The notes under the pieces are model-generated. The model saw nothing but the letters and a program-made list of their open reading frames with translations, had not been told where the DNA came from and ran no database searches. Source: Patescibacteria group bacterium UBA918 (GTDB lineage Bacteria; Patescibacteriota; Minisyncoccia; Phycocordibacterales; UBA918). Taken from it: a stretch of DNA of 22,192 nt. Of the stretch, positions 13,451 to 20,606 are shown one piece after another. Positions within the stretch are counted from its first letter, which is position 1, and each line of letters starts with the position of its first letter. A program made the translations under genes and the position numbers. Location: contig DBEA01000013.1 of assembly GCA_002293845.1 (NCBI GenBank), positions 56,975-79,166 of the forward strand. Direction: 5' to 3'.

Positions 13451-15268
13451 CTAGCGTAGTTTGACTATTTTCTCAAACTGCTTAATGTCCGCGGCATGAT
13501 TATCGAGTGCTTTTAGGAAAGTGTCCTCTTTGGTAGTGTCGATACCAATTGACTTAAAGATATCCACCACCGTGTCGGACGAACCCGCCGAAAGGAACTT
13601 ATCGATCTTTTCGATATAAGATTTATCCTCCTTGTATTTCTGACTCATCAGTGTACTCATGAGAAGACCGAAAGCATAGGAGTAGACGTAAAAACCGTAG
13701 CGCAGATGGGACACGTAAACATAACTATAGCCGTCTTCTTTAGCAACCCTGACGGACGGACCTAGATACGACTTTAGATGTTTCTCCATGCAGGCGGCGA
13801 ACTCGTGATTTTGCATCGAACCATGAGCGTGTATGGTGTCGTGCATTTCCAATTCAGCGTTGAAAAAAGCGATTTGGCGCTCGATAGTGGAGATATCGCG
13901 CGTGATGCGATCATGAAGCAAAGTAGCTTTGTCTTTTTCGCTGGCTTGATTGTATACCGCGTCAAAGACCAGATTCTCAAAGAGTGTGCTGGCCGTCTCA
14001 GCCGTCACAATTGAAAAGCCCTGATAGAACGGAGAGTTGACCGCACTGCGATGCGCATGAATCGCGTGACCCATCTCGTGAGCCAGCGTTTCGAGAGACT
14101 TGAAGTTAGGCACGTGATTCAAAAACACATGTGTAGGATGTCCGACCTCCTCGGACATAAAGGCGCCACCTCGTTTGCCCTTTCGCGGAAAGACGTCGAT
14201 CTGGCCGTTTTGGAGCATCCGGTCGAAGATCTCTCCGTATTCGGTCTTGAGACCATAAAAAACGTCGCGGCAAGCCTCCATCGCCTCTTCGAAACTTATC
14301 GATAGTTCCGGACCGATCGAACGATATTTCTCGGTATAATGAAGTTCTTTGACCCCGTGATATTTGGCCTTGAGTTTGTAAAACTTTTGGCTCAGCTTAA
14401 AGCCCTTGGTCGAAACTGCTTTGACCAGGTTCTCGATACTTTTTTCATCATGCTCGTATGACAGAGCGGTGGCGCTGTACGGCTTTTTAAATCCGCGAAT
14501 CTCGTCCTCGCCGCGCGCGTCGCTAACGATCGCGTTCATCTCATGCTCGGCCATCTCTCCGATCTGCTTCATTTCGGCGATGATCAGATCCCAGAGCTTT
14601 ATGCGATCTTTGACCGGCAACAGATCGATCGTCTCTATCGCCTCGGGCAGATGCAACTCCTTGTCCTTGAATCTTACCTTGCGGTTACTGATAATCTTTT
14701 CGACAGCATCGAACCACATACCCGACGATTGCCGTGATTTGAGCCTGACGATCTTCTCTTCCGCTTCGGTAAGGTCGTGCTTAGCGCCACTGAATATCCG
14801 CTCCAAATAATAACGGAAATGCGCCAAATCTTTAGCTTGGAGATATTCCTTCTGGAGCGTCTCGGGAAGTTTGCCCAATTTCAACGTGAAAAACAGCAGC
14901 TGATCGCTAGCTTTACGTAACCGCTTGGACATCAGCGCCAAAGCGCGATCGGCCTCGTTGTCGTTCACGTCCAGACATTTTCGAAAGGAGAAATAGCGGC
15001 CCGGCCTGGCGATCTCGGGCATGCCGGCCAGTGACTCGTACTCGGCAAGAGCTTGTTTGAGATCGGAAACCTTTTCAAAAGTGTCACCGGACCACTTCTT
15101 GGCAAAAGCACGATAGGCGGTTTCGGTAGCTTTAAGATCAGCCTCGATCCGGGGATCCCGGCCGCTCTTGTAATACAGGCCCTTGAGGTCCCATTCTGTG
15201 CGGTATTTTTTAAGTGGCGGCAGGGAGCGCGCGGCTCGGTAATCGAAGCCTCTTTTCTTGTCGGTCAT
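13451..15268 (-). CDS. pepF: M3-family oligoendopeptidase F
   Basis: Zinc metallopeptidase that cuts oligopeptides in the cytoplasm. The 605-residue product has the M3 catalytic site: HEMGH at 397-401, zinc ligands plus catalytic Glu398, and the third ligand region IVTAETAST with Glu424. SLETLAHEMGHAIHAHRS and the FSIVTAETASTLFENL block place it in the M3B/PepF group. Length is normal (about 600). No signal peptide is visible. Its ATG overlaps the stop of the HD-hydrolase gene as ATGA (15265-15268), so the two are translationally coupled. It may recycle peptides for amino acids in an organism with few biosynthetic routes; that is inference. Confidence 0.93.
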   Translation of the reverse strand: MTDKKRGFDYRAARSLPPLKKYRTEWDLKGLYYKSGRDPRIEADLKATETAYRAFAKKWSGDTFEKVSDLKQALAEYESLAGMPEIARPGRYFSFRKCLDVNDNEADRALALMSKRLRKASDQLLFFTLKLGKLPETLQKEYLQAKDLAHFRYYLERIFSGAKHDLTEAEEKIVRLKSRQSSGMWFDAVEKIISNRKVRFKDKELHLPEAIETIDLLPVKDRIKLWDLIIAEMKQIGEMAEHEMNAIVSDARGEDEIRGFKKPYSATALSYEHDEKSIENLVKAVSTKGFKLSQKFYKLKAKYHGVKELHYTEKYRSIGPELSISFEEAMEACRDVFYGLKTEYGEIFDRMLQNGQIDVFPRKGKRGGAFMSEEVGHPTHVFLNHVPNFKSLETLAHEMGHAIHAHRSAVNSPFYQGFSIVTAETASTLFENLVFDAVYNQASEKDKATLLHDRITRDISTIERQIAFFNAELEMHDTIHAHGSMQNHEFAACMEKHLKSYLGPSVRVAKEDGYSYVYVSHLRYGFYVYSYAFGLLMSTLMSQKYKEDKSYIEKIDKFLSAGSSDTVVDIFKSIGIDTTKEDTFLKALDNHAADIKQFEKIVKLR

Positions 15269-15861
15269 TTTTGCTTATTAACACTTTTGGCTACGTGCGC
15301 TAAGAAATTCTTGTATTCGGAATAAACGTGATTGAACTCGGCGATGATATCGCTTTGCAGGCGACGGTTCAAGAGATTGGACAACTCTTGATATCTCATG
15401 GCCCGCTCGTCGAGAGAACCGGCGAAGTCCTTAATGAACCCTTGATGATTGTCGTAGTACTCTTCGACGATACTGCGCATGTTGTGGATCTTGTCGGCCG
15501 CGGCGATAAGGAGGGCCTCGTCCGGACCGGCTTTTAGTTGCTCTAAGTAGGCGAGTTTTCGCTCTTTCCAAGGCAACTTTTCCCCGTTCTTCTCCTTCGG
15601 TTCGGTGACCGTCTCGACGATGCGGCGCACCTCCCGACCAAAATCCTCCTCTAACTCCTCAGCCGTGTAGTCGGTGTCTTCGAGAGTGTCGTGAAGCCAA
15701 GCGGCTATGACACAATCTTCGTTTTTGGTGTAGTCGGCCACTAGCCATGCCACTGCCGCCAAGTGCGTGACATACGGCAGTGGCAATTTGCCGCGGCGTC
15801 TCTGGTCTTTATGCAAGACGGCCGCCGCACGGATAGCTTGTTCAAGGCGGTAACTATACAT
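15265..15861 (-). CDS. MESH1/SpoT-like HD-domain hydrolase
   Basis: 198-residue stand-alone HD protein. The metal and catalytic residues of the (p)ppGpp hydrolase family are all in place: H33 (VTHLAAVAWL), H57-D58 with E61-D62 (AAWLHDTLEDTDYT), and D123/N127 (ADKIHNMRS). There is no synthetase, TGS or ACT domain, so it is a small hydrolase, similar in layout to MESH1. The natural substrate could be (p)ppGpp or another nucleotide such as NADPH. It overlaps pepF by 4 bp, which may link alarmone or nucleotide turnover with peptide use. It starts 58 nt after the coiled-coil gene, with no ribosome binding site evident. Confidence 0.85.
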   Translation of the reverse strand: MYSYRLEQAIRAAAVLHKDQRRRGKLPLPYVTHLAAVAWLVADYTKNEDCVIAAWLHDTLEDTDYTAEELEEDFGREVRRIVETVTEPKEKNGEKLPWKERKLAYLEQLKAGPDEALLIAAADKIHNMRSIVEEYYDNHQGFIKDFAGSLDERAMRYQELSNLLNRRLQSDIIAEFNHVYSEYKNFLAHVAKSVNKQK

Positions 15862-15919
15862 AGGTTCTAGGTTTCAGTTTTTGGACTCTAGAGCGAAAGT
15901 TGTGAGAATACCTAGGTGG

Positions 15920-16177
15920 TCACCTTTGTTTATTTCTCTCCTGTTCTTCCAGGCGAGTGAGTTCCTTGGACTTATCCAATCGCTTCGCTTCCATCTTATT
16001 GATTTCGGTCTCCAAGTCGTGCACCTTCGCGACGAACTTAGCCTTTTCCTTATCGAGATCATCGATCTTTCGATCAATGGATTCGATCTCCTTCTTTTCC
16101 TTTTCGACGTCGGCCCGGCGTCTTTCGATATCCCTCTCAAGAGCCTCAATATCGCGTTTCAAAGTATCGGTCGTCAT
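15920..16177 (-). CDS. Small all-coiled-coil protein, unknown
   Basis: 85 residues, almost entirely charged heptad-like helix from about residue 5 to 82 (LKRDIEALERDIERRRADVE and onward), rich in Lys, Glu, Asp and Arg. No cysteine, signal peptide or membrane segment. It begins 13 nt after the nuclease-like gene and probably belongs to the same transcript. I chose this frame because the composition is amphipathic with a regular Leu/Ile spacing; the overlapping alternative frame on the same strand shows no such pattern. A structural or scaffolding role is possible, but nothing specific can be said. Confidence 0.65.
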   Translation of the reverse strand: MTTDTLKRDIEALERDIERRRADVEKEKKEIESIDRKIDDLDKEKAKFVAKVHDLETEINKMEAKRLDKSKELTRLEEQERNKQR

Positions 16178-16190
16178 AATCTTATTGTCT

Positions 16191-16985
16191 TTAAATATTT
16201 TTAACCTTCTTGCCCTTCAAATGCAACGCCATCAGCTTCTTGCCCGATGCTTCGCGATACGGGCAGTACTCACAGGACGATCCTGTCGGCGGTATCACCT
16301 CGCTCTCTAGGGTCTGTTTGATCTTCTCTAAGGTCGGTTCGATCCAGTCGGTCTCCGTCTCACATTCTACCAGAGTCGTCTCGAAGGTCAGTTTGTCGTC
16401 GAAAGCGTCTTCTTCTTTCGAGGCGTTGGCGTAGACCAAGTAGCCGAGCGGCGATACTTTGAAACCGTTCTGCTCTAGAAGCCAACGATAAACCCCGAGT
16501 TGGCGTTGGTACTGCTTTTCCCACGGTGAGTCACCTAGAGATTCGATGCGGCCAGCCTTAGACGTGGCCTTATAATCCACGACGATGATCTCGCCGTCCG
16601 GTTTCTGCCACAGATCGTCTACCCCGCCGCAGACCAGGAGCCCGGTCGGCTCGTGTCGGTGTTCGATCCCCACAAAAGTATCGCGCCAGGCATCCATCTG
16701 TTCATGTTTGAGCGGAATCGCGTCAACGCCGTACTTTTTCATGATCGGATGCACCGTACCGGCGGCGCGGTGTACGTCGAATTCCTTCTTGAACAGCTCA
16801 TCGACGGCGATATTGAGATTGAACGACGGCATTCCTGGACGTTTGGTACCGAGCTTATTGTCGAGATAGAAACAGCGAGGACACTCAATGAACAGGTCGA
16901 TCTTGGAACGGGACAAACGCCATTTGGCGCCGCCATAGTTCCAATCCGGCGAGCGGTCAGGGTTGTACTTTTTGGCGAATTCCAT
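16191..16985 (-). CDS. PD-(D/E)XK nuclease-family protein (RecB/Cas4-like)
   Basis: 264 residues with the RecB-type nuclease motifs in order: GVDDLW (121-126) giving the first acidic ligand, VVDYKAT (135-141) with D137 and K139, then QLGVY (162-166) as the QxxxY motif. Two cysteine pairs flank the core: CPRC at 35-38 and CEYC at 238-241. They may hold an Fe-S cluster as in Cas4 and AddB, although those use a 1+3 arrangement and this one is 2+2. No helicase domain and no cas genes are nearby, so a CRISPR role is not supported; DNA repair or end processing is more likely. An extended -10 sits 6 nt before the ATG. Confidence 0.85.
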   Translation of the reverse strand: MEFAKKYNPDRSPDWNYGGAKWRLSRSKIDLFIECPRCFYLDNKLGTKRPGMPSFNLNIAVDELFKKEFDVHRAAGTVHPIMKKYGVDAIPLKHEQMDAWRDTFVGIEHRHEPTGLLVCGGVDDLWQKPDGEIIVVDYKATSKAGRIESLGDSPWEKQYQRQLGVYRWLLEQNGFKVSPLGYLVYANASKEEDAFDDKLTFETTLVECETETDWIEPTLEKIKQTLESEVIPPTGSSCEYCPYREASGKKLMALHLKGKKVKNI

Positions 16986-16991
16986 CCTGGG

Positions 16992-17000
16992 ATTATAGCA
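16992..17000 (-). promoter_or_regulatory. Extended -10 promoter of the PD-(D/E)XK gene
   Basis: Minus strand TGCTATAAT, a perfect extended -10 (hexamer 16997-16992). Six bases separate it from the ATG, so position +1 falls on the A of the start codon, an exactly leaderless transcript. Confidence 0.8.
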
Positions 17001-17006
17001 GATACG

Positions 17007-17033
17007 AAAAGCGCGGCCTGCGGCCGCGCTTTT
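17007..17033 (-). terminator. Terminator after the DUF7282-like gene
   Basis: AAAAGCGCGGCC (17007-17018) pairs perfectly with GGCCGCGCTTTT (17022-17033) around a 3-nt loop, with four T at the end. It follows the stop codon at 17039 by 5 nt and directly precedes the next promoter. Confidence 0.85.
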
Positions 17034-17038
17034 ACCGT

Positions 17039-17602
17039 CTATTGAGCTTCGAAGGTCTCCATGACCCCGGAGAATTGGCCGTCGGTAGCGAGACTAAAAG
17101 TCTTGTCGCCGTTGTCGGAATAAAAGACTACGGCGTAAGTCTGGCCGGCTTCGGTGGCACGCAAGAGGCGCACCGAGTCGGGCAACAGGCCCTCATCGGT
17201 GTTGAAGCGAGCTACTCCCAAAAGTCCTGACATCTGGCCATTTTCATAATCCCGAACTCCGATCCATCCGGCCTTAGCGGGAAATTCAACTGAATCCAAT
17301 GAAACAGTATCTCCTGCCGACTGGTCAGCTACGCTTATAGCACCCTGGTCAGAAATGACGACTTCGGCCGGCACAGTAGGCTTAGTCACATCTCCACTTG
17401 CGGTCACCTTATTGTTTTCATCGGCACCTTTCTGGTCGTTCGATACCTCAACGGCGCTTTCGGAGCCATCTGCACTTTGCTTGACCGCGTCGGCTGGTGG
17501 CTCGCTGAAGATGAACACCAATAGACCCCCGACCAATAGACCGGCGATGAAAGAGATAATCGTCTTCTTGTTCTCTTCGGTCATCATGTTTTCTTCTGAC
17601 AT
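17039..17602 (-). CDS. Membrane-anchored DUF7282-like protein
   Basis: 187 residues: a short cytoplasmic N terminus (1-13), one hydrophobic helix (about 14-33, IISFIAGLLVGGLLVFIF), then a Ser/Glu/Asp-rich linker to about 90. A compact beta domain from about 95 has the pattern DTVSLDSVEFPAKAGWIGVR and ends SGVMETFEAQ. That domain resembles DUF7282, found in surface proteins of haloarchaea and CPR; the match is from memory of the pattern. The helix can be an uncleaved signal-anchor, placing the domain outside the cell. It starts 32 nt after the ATP-cone gene. A TATAAT at 17639-17634 could give it a 25-nt leader. Confidence 0.7.
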   Translation of the reverse strand: MSEENMMTEENKKTIISFIAGLLVGGLLVFIFSEPPADAVKQSADGSESAVEVSNDQKGADENNKVTASGDVTKPTVPAEVVISDQGAISVADQSAGDTVSLDSVEFPAKAGWIGVRDYENGQMSGLLGVARFNTDEGLLPDSVRLLRATEAGQTYAVVFYSDNGDKTFSLATDGQFSGVMETFEAQ

Positions 17603-17633
17603 AAGTTCGATCGGTAAATGATTAATAGGCGAA

Positions 17634-17639
17634 ATTATA
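17634..17639 (-). promoter_or_regulatory. Possible -10 before the DUF7282-like gene
   Basis: TATAAT on the minus strand, overlapping the stop of the upstream gene. No -35 is evident. The predicted start gives about a 25-nt leader without a Shine-Dalgarno sequence. Confidence 0.4.
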
Positions 17640-18474
17640 AACCATCGGACTTGTCCGGGGAAAGTTGACGCGCCTCGAAAAGTAATGCCTCCATTTTACG
17701 CGGCGATAGTCCCAGAGAGTTCAACAACTTAGGTCTTTCTAGAATGTCTTGACATACGACGACGTTTTTCTGTAGTAACGACTGTTTTTGACTAGTCGTC
17801 AATCCCTGAAGGACCGTGATCGGGTAAAGTCGATATCTCTCGATCATCTCATATAGATTGTCCTTTTTAGGATGATCCCAACCTAGCACCTCTACACCGA
17901 CGCAATTCGCGTACTTGATGGCGGCGGTGGTGAATTTAGTGTTGGTGACGATCTTGAGGTTCTTGATGCCACAAATATCCTCAGCGCATACCTTTTGCTG
18001 CTCTAGGTCTAGCAAGCGCGCGTAGGAATACATGGCGACCTGCAGATCGGATTTTATGCCCGGCCGCGCATGAAACTTGGCCTCCGCGACGAAAGCATGA
18101 TCGTCTTTGTAGGCAGCCAGATCGATCTCATGGAGAGCGCAGCGACCTTGGAGTGTCAGACCGACCTTGGTCTTGTACCCCTGGGCTTCGAAGAGTTTTG
18201 CTAAGAACATCTCGAAAGGGAAACCGGTCGGTCCGAGATTAAAAAGCGCGCGACGTAAGCCATAACGAGCGACGATCGACGCTTCGGCTCCTCGGAGCAT
18301 CGAGAACGCATGTTTGTAGATATCCTGAGTGCGCATTCCGTCACGCGCCACCACCTCGACCTGTCTCACGATGTCATCGATCTCCGAGCCATGGGCGCCG
18401 GCACGGCGAAGCGATCGTCGTAGTTTGGATGGATCGAATTTCTCTACAGTACCGTCGGCTTTGGTGATCAGCAT
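17635..18474 (-). CDS. ATP-cone domain fused to a restriction-endonuclease-like fold
   Basis: 279 residues in three parts. Residues 1 to about 88 are an ATP-cone (KADGTVEKFDPSKLRRSLRR, then RYGLRRALFNLGPTGFPFE), the allosteric nucleotide-binding module best known from ribonucleotide reductase and NrdR. Residues about 89-200 resemble the Mrr/PD-(D/E)XK endonuclease fold: FEMFLAKLFEAQGYKT, then HEIDLAAY with D118 and EAKFH with E131 and K133. The C-terminal part (about 225-270) looks like a helix-hairpin-helix region. The fusion suggests a nuclease gated by ATP/dATP; DNA cleavage is not proven. No methyltransferase is adjacent, so it is not an obvious restriction system. An extended -10-like TGCTATAAA lies at 18503-18511. 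Confidence 0.8.
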   Translation of the reverse strand: MLITKADGTVEKFDPSKLRRSLRRAGAHGSEIDDIVRQVEVVARDGMRTQDIYKHAFSMLRGAEASIVARYGLRRALFNLGPTGFPFEMFLAKLFEAQGYKTKVGLTLQGRCALHEIDLAAYKDDHAFVAEAKFHARPGIKSDLQVAMYSYARLLDLEQQKVCAEDICGIKNLKIVTNTKFTTAAIKYANCVGVEVLGWDHPKKDNLYEMIERYRLYPITVLQGLTTSQKQSLLQKNVVVCQDILERPKLLNSLGLSPRKMEALLFEARQLSPDKSDGL

Positions 18475-18502
18475 AAAGTCAGATTACTGTTATAACTGAT
18501 AG

Positions 18503-18511
18503 TTTATAGCA
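18503..18511 (-). promoter_or_regulatory. Possible extended -10 before the ATP-cone gene
   Basis: Minus strand TGCTATAAA, sharing the TGCTATA core with the alaS and PD-(D/E)XK promoters. A second candidate TATAAC lies at 18494-18489. The leader would be about 8-21 nt. Confidence 0.4.
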
Positions 18512-18532
18512 AAGGAGGCCGAATGTCCTAAA

Positions 18533-19618
18533 CTACTCCACGACTCCGCCACCGAGACATTCATCGCCCCGATAAAACACGACCGACTGGCCGATAGCCG
18601 GCCGCTCGATATCCTGTTGTGGCGACATCAGTATCGAGCCGTCTTCAGTTGAAACGATTCGCGCCAGGAACGGAAATTGTCGATATCGCGTCTGAGCCTC
18701 GACATCGGCTGGCAACTCTTTTTCGAGCACGTTTACCTGCTTCAGCACAATATCGGAACCTCCTAGGATCATGGGCGGCTTGGTATCGACGGTGATCGTA
18801 TTGCGCTCCATGTCTTTGGCGACCACGAAATGCGCTTCCCGACCTGCTTCTCCGAAGACCGTGAATCCGTGCCTTTGGCCCAGAGTGTAGACCAATGCTC
18901 CATCGTGCCGACCGATCTCACTCCCGCTTTCGTCGACGACCTTACCCGGTTCGACCGAGGCGAAGTGGCTCAAAAACTCTTTCACATCGACATGACCTAA
19001 AAAACAAATGCCCTGGCTGTCTTTTTTAGCGGCCGTTGGTAATTTACGCTTTACTGCCTCGATCCGAATATCTTCCTTCGTGCTATCGCCCACCGGAAAT
19101 AGGATATGCGCGAGATCTGCCGGTGTGAGAGTCCATAGAAAGTATGACTGGTCCTTTTTTGGGTCTTTGCCGCGCAGCAATTTGTAGCTCTGATCTCCGA
19201 ACGTCAAACTTGGTATCTTTTCGATCTGAGCGTAATGTCCGGTAGCTATGAAATCGGCGCCGTACTTTTGCGCGAAGCGCCAAAAAGCGCCGAACTTCAC
19301 GTGGCGGTTGCACATGACATCCGGGTTCGGCGTGCGGCCTTTGAGGTACTCTCCCACAAAGTATTCACCGACCTCTTTTTTATAGTCCTCGGCGGCGTCC
19401 AAGGTCATAAACGGTATACCTAAATGCGCGGCCACGCGCATGGCGTCGAGCCTGTCCTTCTCGGCGTCGCACTTCAAAAACTCAGGTTCCCAGACCTTGA
19501 TGAACACCCCGACGACTCTATACCCTTGATCGACCAATCTAGCGGCCGCGACCGACGAATCGACACCACCGGACAAACCGACGAATACTAAGGGCTTTTT
19601 ATGCTCGACCGATCTCAT
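18533..19618 (-). CDS. mnmA: tRNA-specific 2-thiouridylase MnmA
   Basis: Adds sulfur at C2 of U34 in tRNAs for Lys, Glu and Gln, improving decoding. The 361-residue product has the PP-loop SGGVDSS (16-22) for ATP and two catalytic cysteines: C103 in NPDVMCNRHVKF and C205 in SQGICFLGHV. TGHYAQ (127-132) and the C-terminal beta-barrel (about 240-361) ending GDECLGGGVVE are typical. Its ATG overlaps the mltG stop as ATGA (19615-19618), so the genes are coupled. The sulfur donor chain (IscS/Tus proteins) is not visible in the window. Confidence 0.97.
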   Translation of the reverse strand: MRSVEHKKPLVFVGLSGGVDSSVAAARLVDQGYRVVGVFIKVWEPEFLKCDAEKDRLDAMRVAAHLGIPFMTLDAAEDYKKEVGEYFVGEYLKGRTPNPDVMCNRHVKFGAFWRFAQKYGADFIATGHYAQIEKIPSLTFGDQSYKLLRGKDPKKDQSYFLWTLTPADLAHILFPVGDSTKEDIRIEAVKRKLPTAAKKDSQGICFLGHVDVKEFLSHFASVEPGKVVDESGSEIGRHDGALVYTLGQRHGFTVFGEAGREAHFVVAKDMERNTITVDTKPPMILGGSDIVLKQVNVLEKELPADVEAQTRYRQFPFLARIVSTEDGSILMSPQQDIERPAIGQSVVFYRGDECLGGGVVE

Positions 19619-20598
19619 TTGAGATACTTTGCAATATTCCGCTTATGTTCGTCAAATGTCCTAGCGTAGTGAAAGACGCCTTCACTATCGGTTATGTAGT
19701 AAAAGTAATCGCTCTCCGTCGGTTCCAAGACCGCCTTGATGGCCTGGAGACCGGGATTGCCGATGGGTGTCGGCGGCAATCCGTCGTAAAGATAAGTGTT
19801 GTAGGGGGTGTCGATATCGAGATCGTCGGCGGTCAGAGTACCCAACGGACGCCCGAGCACGTATTCAAGCGAAGCGTCGACCTGTAGTCTCATTCCTTTT
19901 TCCAGTCGATTGGCTAATATGCCAGCGACCATCCGCATCGATTCCTCGCTGTTGGCTTCGCGTTCGATAAGCGAGGCCAACACGATGATTCCATCCTCTC
20001 CAAACTCATGGGACGTCATGGCCGGGCGTAATTCAGAGATCTTTTCGTCATAAGTAGCCAACAAAAGCGAATGGAGTTCGGCCGCCGTGAAGTCCGCGGG
20101 CAGATAATAAGTGTCAGGAAACAAATGACCTTCGTCAATTGCGCTTAACTCGCGAAACTCTTCGACATCGAACTCCGACAAGCTCTCGGCCGCGATGTCG
20201 GCGAACTCGGCGACAGTGAATCCTTCTGGCAGCGTGACCGCCAAGAGATTACTCGCGCCCGGAGGTGTCGACAATCTCTTGGCGACATCGCCTACATCGA
20301 GCGGTTCTTCGAAGACATAAGTCCCCGCTTGAATACTGTTCGGATCATGCCGCCAGACCAACAATAGATACAAGAACGAACCAGACCTGACCACATGCTG
20401 AGAATCCAACAGATCGGCGATGGCACCGGCCGAAAGGCCGCGCTGAATAGTCACTGGCGAATGAATCGGAAAATCAGCCGGCGGCCTGGTCTGCCACCAA
20501 AGTAAAAAAACAATAGGCATGGCCAAGCCCGTGGCTATCAGTGCCCAAAACCCGCGTCGATGCCACAACGGCCGTTTTATGTCGTACGTCTCTATCAT
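19615..20598 (-). CDS. mltG: Endolytic murein transglycosylase MltG
   Basis: Cleaves nascent glycan strands and so sets peptidoglycan chain ends. The 327-residue product has a cytoplasmic N terminus, one transmembrane helix (about 17-36), a LysM-like subdomain (about 45-110) and the YceG catalytic domain. Glu212 in ASLIEREAN is the catalytic acid; EGHLFPDTYYL (156-166), YNTYLYDGLPPTPIGNPG (266-283) and DYFYYI (298-303) are the other signatures. It starts 8 nt after the upstream membrane-protein gene, so the two are probably cotranscribed. Its presence indicates a peptidoglycan wall. Confidence 0.95.
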   Translation of the reverse strand: MIETYDIKRPLWHRRGFWALIATGLAMPIVFLLWWQTRPPADFPIHSPVTIQRGLSAGAIADLLDSQHVVRSGSFLYLLLVWRHDPNSIQAGTYVFEEPLDVGDVAKRLSTPPGASNLLAVTLPEGFTVAEFADIAAESLSEFDVEEFRELSAIDEGHLFPDTYYLPADFTAAELHSLLLATYDEKISELRPAMTSHEFGEDGIIVLASLIEREANSEESMRMVAGILANRLEKGMRLQVDASLEYVLGRPLGTLTADDLDIDTPYNTYLYDGLPPTPIGNPGLQAIKAVLEPTESDYFYYITDSEGVFHYARTFDEHKRNIAKYLK

Positions 20599-20606
20599 TT
20601 TCGGGA

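Noticed and set aside
12842..13459. Long plus-strand open frame of about 205 codons across the alaS start and the pepF-alaS gap.
   Set aside because: Most of it is antisense to the well-conserved alaS N terminus. It has no recognisable domain, and it would be the only plus-strand gene in the window.
16191..16985. Cas4 assignment and a search for a CRISPR array nearby.
   Set aside because: No direct-repeat/spacer pattern and no cas1, cas2 or effector gene is present; the cysteine layout also differs from Cas4.
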